This document shows, piece after piece, positions 1 through 7,674 of a DNA stretch of 64,000 nucleotides. The notes beneath the pieces were generated by a model, which was given only the letters and a program-made list of their open reading frames with translations, was not told where the DNA came from and made no database searches. The stretch's first letter is position 1; every line of letters starts with the position of its first letter. Source of the DNA: an uncultured Ruminococcus sp. GTDB taxonomy: Bacteria > Bacillota > Clostridia > Oscillospirales > Ruminococcaceae. The position numbers and the translations under genes are program-made. The stretch is taken from positions 1-64,000 of the forward strand of contig NZ_CAMKRR010000008.1 in assembly GCF_946415235.1 (NCBI RefSeq), written 5' to 3'.

Positions 1-217
1 TTTCCTTAGCCTCGCTGATAGAGTCCTCATACTGCTGACGGAGCTCCTCAGCCTCTGTTTTCGCCTTTTCGGCGGAATCAAGGTTATCCTGTACGATACG
101 GGTACGCTCGTCCCTGATCTTGTTCAAGGGCTTGAAAAGGAATATCCTCAGGAGCACAAACAGTATCAGGACGTTGGCAACAGCCTCGAAAATGCTCCAG
201 AATTCAAATTTAAGCAT
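1..217 (-). CDS. atpF: ATP synthase F0 subunit b (5' part only)
   Basis: The reverse strand reads from an ATG at 217 as MLKFEFWSIFEAVANVLILFVLL followed by a charged helix (KPLNKIRDERTRIVQDNLDSAEKAK in part), and runs off the window edge after about 72 codons. One N-terminal membrane helix followed by a long charged, Ala-rich helix is the plan of subunit b, the peripheral stalk that holds F1 against the a/c rotor. A GGAGG-type ribosome site precedes the ATG. It lies directly downstream of atpE, as in standard atp operons. The 3' end is outside the window. Confidence 0.93.
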   Translation of the reverse strand, partial: MLKFEFWSIFEAVANVLILFVLLRIFLFKPLNKIRDERTRIVQDNLDSAEKAKTEAEELRQQYEDSISEAKE

Positions 218-246
218 TATATGCCCTCCTTAGGTTTAGTTGCTCA

Positions 247-465
247 TTATGCTTTGCCTATTATCATTATCGCAATAACAAAACCGTAGATAGCGGTAGC
301 CTCTGCGAGAGCACAGCCAAGCAGGAGAGCTGTTCTGATGTCGCCCTTAGCCTCGGGCTGACGGGCGATGGATTCCGTAGCCTTAGCAGTAGCGATACCT
401 ATTCCTATACCTGCGCCTGCACCCGTAAGAACGGCGATAGCGGCGCCAAGTGCGATGAGTCCCAT
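247..465 (-). CDS. atpE: ATP synthase F0 subunit c, second copy in the operon
   Basis: This 72-residue proteolipid is two hydrophobic helices joined by the polar loop ARQPEA. The first helix carries a Gly/Ala packing motif ([15 protein letters not shown]), and the second carries the ion-carrying carboxylate Glu55 in LAEATAIYG. The protein forms the membrane rotor ring. The Gln and Ser ligands seen in known Na+-binding c rings are replaced by Ile (GIGIGI) and Ala (AEAT), so proton coupling is the better guess. The protein is identical to the one encoded just upstream at 488-706, while about eleven synonymous bases differ. It has its own ribosome site (GGAGG, 22-base spacer). Confidence 0.95.
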   Translation of the reverse strand: MGLIALGAAIAVLTGAGAGIGIGIATAKATESIARQPEAKGDIRTALLLGCALAEATAIYGFVIAIMIIGKA

Positions 466-487
466 AATAATATCCTCCCTGTATGTA

Positions 488-706
488 TTATGCTTTGCCG
501 ATTATCATGATAGCAATAACGAAACCGTAGATAGCGGTAGCCTCTGCGAGGGCACAGCCAAGCAGGAGAGCTGTTCTGATGTCGCCCTTAGCCTCGGGCT
601 GACGGGCTATAGATTCCGTAGCCTTGGCAGTAGCGATGCCTATGCCTATACCTGCGCCTGCACCCGTAAGAACGGCGATAGCAGCGCCAAGTGCGATGAG
701 TCCCAT
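488..706 (-). CDS. atpE: ATP synthase F0 subunit c, first copy in the operon
   Basis: It encodes the same 72-residue c subunit as 247-465: two membrane helices, ARQPEA polar loop and carboxylate Glu55. It is the copy nearest atpB and is 25 bases downstream of it. By hand comparison the two genes differ at about eleven third-position sites over 219 bases and at no amino acid. That points to a duplication kept identical by selection or gene conversion rather than to two specialised proteolipids. Both copies are intact and both have Shine-Dalgarno sites, so doubling the dosage of c over the other F0 subunits is the simplest inferred role. Confidence 0.95.
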   Translation of the reverse strand: MGLIALGAAIAVLTGAGAGIGIGIATAKATESIARQPEAKGDIRTALLLGCALAEATAIYGFVIAIMIIGKA

Positions 707-731
707 AATTTATACCTCCGTGAAGTTGAGT

Positions 732-1394
732 TTATTCTTCCTCTATGGCTTCCGCCATATAAAGAGAAGTAAGGAATACGAATACATAAGCCTGAAGAAG
801 TCCGTCGAAAATATCGAAGTAAGCGCTTGCGATGACGGGTACGCCTATTGCGGCGATACCTTTTTTTACAAGCTCCATAACGACGAAGGCTCCGAGGACG
901 TTACCGAAAAGTCGCATACAAAGCGACAGCGGTCTTGTCACAAGATCAAGCAGATTTATAGGGTTAAGAAAGCTCTTTAGCCATTTGAGCGGACCCTTTT
1001 CTATTATGAATGACAGCTGGACAAAGATTATAGCTATGCCTGCCAGAGCTGCCGTGACGTTTACGTCCTTTGTGGGCGGAACGAAGCCGAACAGACCTAT
1101 GATATTGGCAAAGGCTATGTAGATTATCAGCGTCTCAAGGAAAGGCAGATACTTCTTTCCCTTGTGTCCGAGTATCCCCGTGAAGAAATTATCCAGCCAG
1201 TCCATTATGCTCTCGAGTATGCACTGAGAGCCCGTAGGCACTTTCTTAAGTCTGTGTGTGAGTATTATGGAAAGGATGACTAAGGCGCCCATTATTATCC
1301 ATGTGACCACACATGATTCGGCAACAGGTATCCCACCGAAAATGGGTATGGTAAAAGCGGTCTTGGCTTCCAGCTCTTCCATAAGATCCTCCAT
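732..1394 (-). CDS. atpB: ATP synthase F0 subunit a
   Basis: This 220-residue polytopic membrane protein is the stator half of the ion channel. The conserved helix with the essential arginine is visible as LSLCMRLFGNVLGAFVV, and a C-terminal helix with a Gln follows (LLQAYVFVFLTSLYMAEA). The start is ambiguous. ATG 1394 is preceded by GAAGGTG, but an in-frame ATG at 1382 (MEELEAKT) has GGAGG five bases before it. The gene is first in the operon, behind a promoter at 1543-1571 and a leader hairpin. No atpI homologue precedes it within the window. Confidence 0.95.
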   Translation of the reverse strand: MEDLMEELEAKTAFTIPIFGGIPVAESCVVTWIIMGALVILSIILTHRLKKVPTGSQCILESIMDWLDNFFTGILGHKGKKYLPFLETLIIYIAFANIIGLFGFVPPTKDVNVTAALAGIAIIFVQLSFIIEKGPLKWLKSFLNPINLLDLVTRPLSLCMRLFGNVLGAFVVMELVKKGIAAIGVPVIASAYFDIFDGLLQAYVFVFLTSLYMAEAIEEE

Positions 1395-1436
1395 TATAGC
1401 ACCTTCTTTCTGTTAGTGTTTTCGCTGAAATAGTAA

Positions 1437-1467
1437 AACGGAGACTGCAATTGCACAAATCTCCGTT
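1437..1467 (-). terminator. Attenuator-like hairpin in the atpB leader
   Basis: On the minus strand AACGGAGA pairs with TCTCCGTT across a 15-base loop and runs straight into TTTT. It sits between the atp promoter and the atpB start. It could be a weak intrinsic terminator that trims atp transcription or simply a leader structure. Only the 8-bp stem and the short T run are seen directly. Confidence 0.4.
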
Positions 1468-1542
1468 GATCGAGTCTTGAAAGGGTACAGATATGCGTCC
1501 GCAGGACTTTTCTCTTCGGGGCATCTGCTGTCCGCTTAATAT

Positions 1543-1571
1543 ATAATATAACAAAAAAGGTCTGATGTCAA
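1543..1571 (-). promoter_or_regulatory. Sigma-A promoter of the atp operon
   Basis: On the minus strand TTGACA (1566-1571) is followed after exactly 17 bases by TATTAT (1543-1548). It directs transcription toward atpB, leaving a leader of about 140 bases. The -35 box lies inside the 3' arm of the terminator-like repeat that ends the upstream polysaccharide operon. Confidence 0.75.
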
Positions 1572-1600
1572 GAGTTTGAGAAAAAAATTAACACATCAGA
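1561..1600 (-). terminator. Likely terminator of the polysaccharide operon, overlapping the atp promoter
   Basis: On the minus strand TCTGATGT and ACATCAGA form an 8-bp stem with a long A/T-rich loop, followed by CC and six T. It lies just after the last gene (1605-1940). The long loop makes it a weak terminator, and its downstream arm contains the TTGACA of the atp promoter. Confidence 0.45.
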
Positions 1601-1604
1601 GTAC

Positions 1605-1940
1605 TTATTTCCCGTCGCCCTCCGAGAGCTTTATGGCGCGGTCAAGGCGTTCTATGGCTCCCGAGTTGAGTTTTTCGGCAAGGCGTATGCGGTCGAGCTC
1701 CTTTTTGAAGGCTGTGAGCTCGTCGGCTATGCGGCGCATGACCTCCGCGGTCTTTACCTGCTGATCCTCAAGGACGCACACTCTTTTTATCAGGTCGTTT
1801 ATATTTGCGGCAAGTAGCTCGTTGGCGTTATTCTGCCTGTCGCCGAATTCGGTCAGCTTTTCTCCCGCCTTCAGGGTACTTATCTTTTCATGTCCGCTGA
1901 ATGTAAGCATTCTGTCTTTTGTCAGCTTCATATCAGACAT
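1605..1940 (-). CDS. Small predicted coiled-coil protein, unknown function
   Basis: This 111-residue hydrophilic protein has no signal peptide or membrane segment. Its centre and C-terminus (NDLIKRVCVLEDQQVKTAEV, then AFKKELDRIRLAEKL) have heptad-like spacing of Leu/Ile/Val and look like one coiled coil. The start was set at ATG 1940, which has AAGGAG eight bases upstream. The GTG at 1949 is poorly placed for that site. It is the last gene of the polysaccharide operon, 25 bases after the rmd-like gene. I do not recognise a family. A scaffold or regulator of the pathway is possible only by context. Confidence 0.6.
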   Translation of the reverse strand: MSDMKLTKDRMLTFSGHEKISTLKAGEKLTEFGDRQNNANELLAANINDLIKRVCVLEDQQVKTAEVMRRIADELTAFKKELDRIRLAEKLNSGAIERLDRAIKLSEGDGK

Positions 1941-1965
1941 TTTGTTCACTCCTTATCTTTGTGGC

Positions 1966-2934
1966 TTAATTGCTGTTTCCCAGTGACAAGCCGTAAGCCA
2001 TGAGCTTCTCTCTCCAGAAGTTCAGGGTATCCTCGATGGTCTGCTCCATGCTTATCTCCGCACGCCAGCCCGTATCCGCAAGGATACGCGAAACATCAGG
2101 CTCTATGAGAGGTATGTCCGAAGCTCTCATACGGTCGGGATCCTGCTTTACCTCTATGGAGCACTTTGCAAAGGACAGGGCTGTATCAAGGATAAACTGT
2201 ATATTTACGGCTTTTCCTCTGCCGATATTGTATACAGTGCCGCTCTTTCCTTTTTCACCGAGAAGCCTGTAGGCTCTCACAACGTCGCGGACGTCGGTGA
2301 AATCGCGCTTGGCGGAGAGATTTCCCACACTGATAACGGGCTCTCTTATACCCTTTTCTATCTCCGCTATCTGCCTGCAGAAGTCGGAGATGACGAATAT
2401 CTCGCTCTGACGGGGGCCCGAGTGGTTGAAGGCGCGTACCATGATGATGTCCATTTTGTAGGCGCGGGCGTATATCTCGCCCAGCATTCCCTGACACGCC
2501 TTTGTTGCGGCGTAGATATTTCCGGGATTGAGCGGTTCGGACTCGGAAAGGGGACAGGCTCCCTCGCGGATATAGCCGTATTCCTCACCCGAGCCTATGA
2601 GGAGCACTCTTGTGTCCTTTTTTTCGGCTTCGCGCAGGGCTTCAAGGACGTTTATGGTTCCAACAACATTTATTTCCGCTGTGAGCTGAGGTCTTTTCCA
2701 TGATACGGAAACGGAGCTCTGAGCGGCAAGATGATAAACGATATCGGGGACAGTTTCGCCGAGTATCTGCGATATCTCGTCCTTTTTCATGATATCCAGC
2801 CTGTGGATATGACATTCTTCCTTTATTTCTTCATTCGGCAGACAAGTTGCGTGGACCTCCCAGCCTGCGGAGCTGAGCTCGCGTATGAGATAGCCTCCCA
2901 CAAAGCCTGCTGCACCAATTATCAATGCTTTCAA
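1966..2934 (-). CDS. rmd: GDP-4-dehydro-6-deoxy-D-mannose reductase-like epimerase/dehydratase
   Basis: This is an extended short-chain dehydrogenase of 322 residues. It has the N-terminal Rossmann motif GAAGFVG, the substrate-side motif VYHLAAQSSV and the catalytic YxxxK pair in NIYAATK. The signatures GSGEEYG, RAFNHSGPRQ and KRDFTDVRDVVRAY are those of RMD-type enzymes, which reduce the Gmd product to GDP-D-rhamnose. Gmd and ManC are in the same operon, so the whole route from mannose-1-phosphate is present. A related product such as GDP-6-deoxy-talose cannot be excluded. The start is TTG with GGAGGG seven bases upstream. Confidence 0.8.
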   Translation of the reverse strand: MKALIIGAAGFVGGYLIRELSSAGWEVHATCLPNEEIKEECHIHRLDIMKKDEISQILGETVPDIVYHLAAQSSVSVSWKRPQLTAEINVVGTINVLEALREAEKKDTRVLLIGSGEEYGYIREGACPLSESEPLNPGNIYAATKACQGMLGEIYARAYKMDIIMVRAFNHSGPRQSEIFVISDFCRQIAEIEKGIREPVISVGNLSAKRDFTDVRDVVRAYRLLGEKGKSGTVYNIGRGKAVNIQFILDTALSFAKCSIEVKQDPDRMRASDIPLIEPDVSRILADTGWRAEISMEQTIEDTLNFWREKLMAYGLSLGNSN

Positions 2935-2956
2935 GTGTCTGCCCTCCGTTTTTGTG

Positions 2957-4078
2957 TTATTTCAGTATATCATAAAGCTCTTTCAGTATATTCTTTTCGT
3001 TGAAGCTGCTCTGTACTCTCTCGGCGGCAGCCTTTCCGTACTTTTCGCGGAGCTCCCTGTTCTCTGCAAGGGTATTTATCGCCTTTGCAAGAGCTTTAGG
3101 GTCCGACGGCGGCACGGTGATGCCTGTTTTTCCGTTGAGACTCACGTAGGGTACTCCCGACCTGAGAGCCGTATTTATGACGGGCTTGCCGTATATCATG
3201 GCTTCAAGCTGCACGATGCCGAAAGCTTCGCTTGTAGCTACGGACGGAAGTACGAATATATCGCAGTCGGCATAAGCCTGCCTCAGCTGTTCGTCGGGAA
3301 GAAATCCGAGAAAATGTACCCTGTCTCCCATATTGCGGGTCGAAACGAAGTGTTTCAGCTTGTCGCCGAGGTCACCCGTGCCTGCAATGAAAAGCTCGCA
3401 GCCCTTTACGCTTTCAAAGGCTTTCAGCAGGACTTCCACGCCCTTGTAATAGACGAGCCTGCCTGTGAAAAAGACCTTTATGCTGCTTTTGTCGGCAGCC
3501 TTTTCCGTAAGAAAGGGAACGCGCTCTACGGAGAGGTAGTCCTCGGGGACTATGCCGTAGGGCAGCACCCTGCATTTGCTCCTGAATTCGGGAAGATAGA
3601 GGGAGTGCTTTACGTGTCCCTCCGTAGCTGTGAGTATAACGTCAGCCCTTTTCAGAAGATAGCGCATGAAGGGTTTGTAGAATATCATCAGCTTCTTCTG
3701 CTTTACGATGTCGCTGTGCCATGAAACTGCCACCTTACCTTTGAAGCCCGACAGCATGAGTGCCGCGTCCGCAAGGGGGAACGGTACATGGATATGGACA
3801 ACATCGGCTTTCTTAGCCATTTTTCTCAGGTAAACGAAGAACGAAAGGGAGATGGGACATTTGAAATACGTGCCGAAGCTTCCTGCACGGGTTATGTCCA
3901 CGCCGCATATCTTCTCGCGGATAGTTCTGCCTCGTCCGTCGCGGCATACAAGCGTTTTTACACTTACACCGTCAAGTCTGCCGAGCTCCTCGGAGTACTG
4001 CCTTATAAGGGTCTCTATGCCGCCGATATGCGGGAAATAAGCCTTGTTCACTTCAAGTATGTTAAGCTTTTTCTTCAT
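2957..4078 (-). CDS. GT4-family glycosyltransferase
   Basis: This GT-B fold retaining glycosyltransferase has about 373 residues. The N-terminal acceptor-side motif is PHIGGIETLIRQYSEEL. The C-terminal nucleotide-sugar half has FFTGRLVYYKGVEVLLKAF and the EX7E region (SEAFGIVQLEAM). The protein is cytosolic or membrane-associated and would add a sugar to the lipid-linked repeat. I moved the start from the longer ORF to ATG 4078, giving MKKKLNILEVN and a four-base ATGA overlap with the upstream glycosyltransferase stop, which implies translational coupling. The sugar specificity is not readable. D-rhamnose or mannose transfer is a guess from the neighbouring GDP-sugar genes. Confidence 0.88.
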   Translation of the reverse strand: MKKKLNILEVNKAYFPHIGGIETLIRQYSEELGRLDGVSVKTLVCRDGRGRTIREKICGVDITRAGSFGTYFKCPISLSFFVYLRKMAKKADVVHIHVPFPLADAALMLSGFKGKVAVSWHSDIVKQKKLMIFYKPFMRYLLKRADVILTATEGHVKHSLYLPEFRSKCRVLPYGIVPEDYLSVERVPFLTEKAADKSSIKVFFTGRLVYYKGVEVLLKAFESVKGCELFIAGTGDLGDKLKHFVSTRNMGDRVHFLGFLPDEQLRQAYADCDIFVLPSVATSEAFGIVQLEAMIYGKPVINTALRSGVPYVSLNGKTGITVPPSDPKALAKAINTLAENRELREKYGKAAAERVQSSFNEKNILKELYDILK

Positions 4079-5223
4079 TTTGCAAGCTCCCTGTATACTT
4101 CCATGAGCATCTCCGCCGAGCGCTTCCATGTGAAGCCCTGTGCGCGCTGAAGTCCCTTTCGGCTCAGCTCTTTGCGGAGCTCCTCACTGCTGTAGAGCCT
4201 GTACATACCCTCGGCTATGCTTTTTGTATCGTAAGCGTCGCATATCACGGCGCAGTCGCCTGTGACCTCGGGGAGAGATGCCTCCCCCGAAGAAAGTACG
4301 GGAACTCCGCAGGCCATAGCCTCGAGCGGAGGCATACCGAAGCCCTCGTAAAGGGACGGGAATACAAATGCAAGTGCGCCGCACATGAGAGGATTCATGT
4401 CCTCGGACGGTACGTATTTCGTGAATATCACGTTCTCTTTCATGCCGAGCTTTTCAACGCGGCTGTATATCCCCTGATCGAGCCAGCCCTTTCCGCCTGC
4501 CAGCACCAGCTTCGGAGAGCTGCTGCCCACCTTTTTAACAAAGGCGGCATATGCCGTGATAAGGCGTTCAAGGTTCTTTCGGGGCTCGATAGTACCCACG
4601 TAGAGGAAGTAATCCCCCTCTATTTCAAGGGACTTCTTTACCTCGGGGATACGCTCGGGGTCATCGCAGGGGTGAAAGCGTTCAAGATCAACTCCGCAGG
4701 GAACTACCCTTATCCTGCTCTCATGCTGCGGAAAGTACTTTATTATCTCTTTTTTTGAGAATTCCGAGTCGGTAACGATAAGGTCTGCGCGCTTCATTGA
4801 GCGTTTCAGACCTATATCGAGCATATATTTCGTTCTGCCCCTTACCGTGTCGGGGAAGGATTTGTACACCATATCATGGACGGTGACTACCTTTTTTCCG
4901 TGTACGAAGGGGGGAACGATGTAGTTGAAAAAATGGGTGATATCGGACTTCCTGCCGAAGAAAAACGAATAGGGAACAGGCAGGAAGGTGCTGACAGCTC
5001 TGTAGACAAAGCCCGAAAATCCCGAAGTATTGAGCTTTATGTGCTTGCCTGCGAATTTCTGCACACGCTTCACGCGCTCCTTGTCACCGCTTGTGAAGAA
5101 GCTGTATTCGTATTTGTTTTCGGGATAAAGCTCTGCAAGGTTCTGCGTCTGACCAAGCTCGCACCAGCCTATACCCGTCATTTTTTCGCTGCATATGGGT
5201 ACAGCGTCGAAGGTTATCTTCAT
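4075..5223 (-). CDS. GT4-family glycosyltransferase
   Basis: This is a 382-residue GT-B enzyme of the GT4 type often called mannosyl/rhamnosyltransferase. It shows VTVHDMVYKSFP and VVPCGVDLERF in the N-terminal half, LYVGTIEPRKNLERLI at the nucleotide-sugar domain, and the EX7E-type stretch SLYEGFGMPPLEAMACG. It is coupled to the next glycosyltransferase by ATGA and follows the 99-aa unknown gene after 9 bases. With the GDP-rhamnose genes alongside, D-rhamnosyl or mannosyl transfer onto an undecaprenyl-linked oligosaccharide is a fair inference but not shown by the sequence. Confidence 0.9.
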   Translation of the reverse strand: MKITFDAVPICSEKMTGIGWCELGQTQNLAELYPENKYEYSFFTSGDKERVKRVQKFAGKHIKLNTSGFSGFVYRAVSTFLPVPYSFFFGRKSDITHFFNYIVPPFVHGKKVVTVHDMVYKSFPDTVRGRTKYMLDIGLKRSMKRADLIVTDSEFSKKEIIKYFPQHESRIRVVPCGVDLERFHPCDDPERIPEVKKSLEIEGDYFLYVGTIEPRKNLERLITAYAAFVKKVGSSSPKLVLAGGKGWLDQGIYSRVEKLGMKENVIFTKYVPSEDMNPLMCGALAFVFPSLYEGFGMPPLEAMACGVPVLSSGEASLPEVTGDCAVICDAYDTKSIAEGMYRLYSSEELRKELSRKGLQRAQGFTWKRSAEMLMEVYRELAK

Positions 5224-5232
5224 ATTTACCTC

Positions 5233-5532
5233 TCAGAGCATGACTTTATTTGCTATTTTCCTTTCAAGCTCAGCAATAAGGATGTCCGTCTGACTTACGG
5301 AAAAGCCATTGGCGGGAATGAACAGCAGCTTCGCCTTCCTCAGCGGCATATGCCTTATCTTGAGAAGCTGTGCGTTTATAGCTGCGTCGGATATCATCAT
5401 TTTGTCGATCTCGGCGATAAGACAGCGATAGGCGTCTATCTTGGCGAGAACGTCCTTTTTGACATAGCCGCCGTTCTCGCTTTTAAGTGTGCCGGGCTCG
5501 GACATAATGGGATCGTCTAACAGGTTGCTCAT
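5233..5532 (-). CDS. Unknown 99-residue protein in the polysaccharide operon
   Basis: The ATG at 5532 lies two bases after the gmd stop, and the product is hydrophilic, with no signal peptide or membrane helix. Residues about 22-40 (YVKKDVLAKIDAYRCLIAEI) recall the short motif at the start of DivIVA-like or related septal proteins. A second helical stretch (QTDILIAELERKIANKV) is compatible with oligomerisation. The resemblance is a visual impression only. The tight packing between gmd and a glycosyltransferase and the length argue for a real gene. No function is assigned. Confidence 0.6.
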   Translation of the reverse strand: MSNLLDDPIMSEPGTLKSENGGYVKKDVLAKIDAYRCLIAEIDKMMISDAAINAQLLKIRHMPLRKAKLLFIPANGFSVSQTDILIAELERKIANKVML

Positions 5533-5534
5533 AC

Positions 5535-6572
5535 TCAGCCTGTGATGCTCTTTATTTTTATCTCCTTCTCAACGAGAGCGAGGTCGTTCTTTACCATGCG
5601 TTCAACCAGCTGTGAGAAGTCGATCTCGCGCTTCCAGCCGAGAGCCTTTTCAGCCTTTGAGGGGTCTCCGAGGAGTATATCAACCTCTGCGGGGCGGAAG
5701 AACTTCTTGTTGACCTTTACAATGGTCTTGCCGTTTGCCTTGTTTATGCCGATCTCGTCAACGCCTGTGCCCTTCCACTCGATGTCGATGCCGACGTGGC
5801 CGAAAGCAGTCTCAACGAATTCGCGGACAGTTCTTGTCTCGTTGGTAGCTATTACATAGTCGTCGGGCTTGTCCTGCTGGAGCATGAGCCACATAGCCTT
5901 GACATAGTCCTTTGAGTGGCCCCAGTCGCGCTTTGAGTCCATATTTCCCAGCTCTACACAGTCCTGTACGCCAAGCTTGATACGTGCGACTGCGTCTGTT
6001 ATCTTACGTGTAACGAACTCTATTCCTCTGCGCTCGGACTCGTGGTTGAAGAGTATTCCCGAGCAGGCGAAGAGGTTGTAGCTTTCGCGGTAGTTCTTTG
6101 TTATCCAGTGGCCGTAGAGCTTTGCAACTCCGTATGGGCTTCTGGGATAGAAGGGAGTAGTCTCCTTCTGAGGTATCTCCTGTACAAGTCCGAACATTTC
6201 CGATGTGGAAGCCTGATAGAAGCGAGCCCCGGGCTTTACGGTGCGGATAGCCTCCAGCATATTCGTAACACCTATAGCGTCGATGTCTGCTGTGCCGAGG
6301 GGAGTATCCCAGCTTGTTGCAACGAATGACTGTGCGGCAAGGTTGTATACCTCGTCAGCCTGTGATATCTTCATTGCGGAAATAAGTGAGATAGGGTCGG
6401 TCATATCCGCGTAGATAAGAGTTACCTTGTCCTTGAGGTGAGCGATGTTGCCGTAATCGGCAGTAGCCTTTCTTCTCCAGATACCGTATACATTGTAGCC
6501 CTTTTCGAGAAGGAGCTCTGCAAGGTATGAGCCGTCCTGACCTGTTATTCCTGTGATAAGTGCGTTCTTCAT
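5535..6572 (-). CDS. gmd: GDP-mannose 4,6-dehydratase
   Basis: This 345-residue NAD(P)-dependent short-chain enzyme converts GDP-mannose to GDP-4-dehydro-6-deoxy-D-mannose. It opens with the cofactor motif GITGQDGSYLAELL. It carries VYNLAAQSFVATSWDTP, the STSEMFG active-site segment and the catalytic YGVAK pair. NHESERRGIEFVTRKI and the KRDWGHSKDYVKAMW substrate loop are also hallmarks of Gmd. The length is normal. An AAGGAG site precedes the ATG. It stands between manC, which makes its substrate, and the rmd-like gene, which uses its product. Confidence 0.97.
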   Translation of the reverse strand: MKNALITGITGQDGSYLAELLLEKGYNVYGIWRRKATADYGNIAHLKDKVTLIYADMTDPISLISAMKISQADEVYNLAAQSFVATSWDTPLGTADIDAIGVTNMLEAIRTVKPGARFYQASTSEMFGLVQEIPQKETTPFYPRSPYGVAKLYGHWITKNYRESYNLFACSGILFNHESERRGIEFVTRKITDAVARIKLGVQDCVELGNMDSKRDWGHSKDYVKAMWLMLQQDKPDDYVIATNETRTVREFVETAFGHVGIDIEWKGTGVDEIGINKANGKTIVKVNKKFFRPAEVDILLGDPSKAEKALGWKREIDFSQLVERMVKNDLALVEKEIKIKSITG

Positions 6573-6609
6573 TAGTTTTTACTCCTTTTTATATCATTTC
6601 GCCTGCATA

Positions 6610-7674
6610 TCAGACGAACTCGTTTCTGTTCTGTTCCTTGAGCTGTGCTATGACCTTTTTGACGTCCTGAGTGTTGTTCTTAGAGCATACAAGGAGCACA
6701 TCGTCGGTATCGACGATGATTATGTCTCTTGTGCCGATAGCGGCGATAAGGCGCTTGCCTCCGCATATGGTGGTGCGCTGTGTATCGACTGTGACAACGT
6801 CGCCGTCGATATAATTCTTGTCGTCGTCGGTCTCGTTTATGCGCTCAACAGCGAGCCAGCTTCCAACATCGTCCCAGCCGAAGCTTCCCGGGATAGTGTA
6901 GATGTGCTTTGCCTTTTCCATAATGCCGAAGTCTATGGACTCGCTCCTGAAAGCTGTGAATTCCTTAACAAGGACTTCGCTGAATTCAGGTGTGCCGAAT
7001 GCCTGTCCTATACGGAGGGCTCCCTCGTAAATATCAGGCATGAAGGTCTTGATATTGAGCATTACGGAGGAAATCTTCCATACGAACATACCACTGTTCC
7101 AGAGGTACTTGCCCGAAGCAAGATATTCCTTTGCGGTAGGGAGGTCGGGCTTCTCAACGAAGCGCTCTACTGAGTATACGTCCTCCTTTGCCTCACCGAA
7201 GTTGATATAGCCGTAGCCTGTTTCGGGATATTCGGGAGTGATGCCTATAGTCACAAGGCGCTTGCCGCTCTCGGCAGCCTTGATAGCCTTTTTCAGCGTG
7301 TTTATGTATATATCCTCGTAGCCGATGAGGTGATCCGAGGGGAGCACCAGCATTACGGCGTCCTCGTACTTCCTGTTTATCACAGCGGCTGCAAATGCGA
7401 TACAGGGGGCTGTGTTCCTTGCACAGGGTTCAAGGAGAACATTCTCCTTCGGTATATCGGGGAGCTGGCCGAATACGAGCTCCTTGTAGGCGGCGTTTGT
7501 GACGATGTAGATGTCCTCGTTCTCGACAAGAGGTCTGAGGCGCTTTACGGTCTTCTGTATCATGGTCTCTCCGTCCTTTGTGAGGGAGAGGAACTGCTTC
7601 GGGTTAGTGTTTCGGCTCTTCGGCCAGAAACGCTCACCGCGGCCGCCTGCCATGATGACTGCTGTTATTTTCAT
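6610..7674 (-). CDS. manC: Mannose-1-phosphate guanylyltransferase
   Basis: This nucleotidyltransferase of 354 residues forms GDP-mannose from mannose-1-phosphate and GTP. The N-terminal pyrophosphorylase signature is IMAGGRGERFWPKSRNTNPKQFL. The sugar-phosphate region contains FVEKPDLPTAKEYL and LWNSGMFVWK, and SFGWDDVGSW follows. It is the short form without the C-terminal isomerase domain of bifunctional ManC/AlgA, so mannose-6-phosphate isomerase must be encoded elsewhere. Its ATG overlaps the sugar-transferase stop by four bases. It supplies Gmd, encoded 37 bases downstream. Confidence 0.95.
   Translation of the reverse strand: MKITAVIMAGGRGERFWPKSRNTNPKQFLSLTKDGETMIQKTVKRLRPLVENEDIYIVTNAAYKELVFGQLPDIPKENVLLEPCARNTAPCIAFAAAVINRKYEDAVMLVLPSDHLIGYEDIYINTLKKAIKAAESGKRLVTIGITPEYPETGYGYINFGEAKEDVYSVERFVEKPDLPTAKEYLASGKYLWNSGMFVWKISSVMLNIKTFMPDIYEGALRIGQAFGTPEFSEVLVKEFTAFRSESIDFGIMEKAKHIYTIPGSFGWDDVGSWLAVERINETDDDKNYIDGDVVTVDTQRTTICGGKRLIAAIGTRDIIIVDTDDVLLVCSKNNTQDVKKVIAQLKEQNRNEFV

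Noticed and set aside
247-706. Na+-coupled ATP synthase
   Set aside because: The c subunit lacks the Gln and Ser ligands of known Na+ rings (Ile and Ala instead), so the proton form is favoured.
368-1122. Plus-strand ORFs opposite atpE and atpB
   Set aside because: They mirror the strongly biased codons of the atp genes, the two atpE-antisense ORFs are near copies of each other, and no product family or ribosome site was found.
1246-1554. 102-aa minus-strand ORF as a possible atpI
   Set aside because: The sequence is hydrophilic and basic with no membrane helices, and it overlaps atpB, its leader and its promoter.
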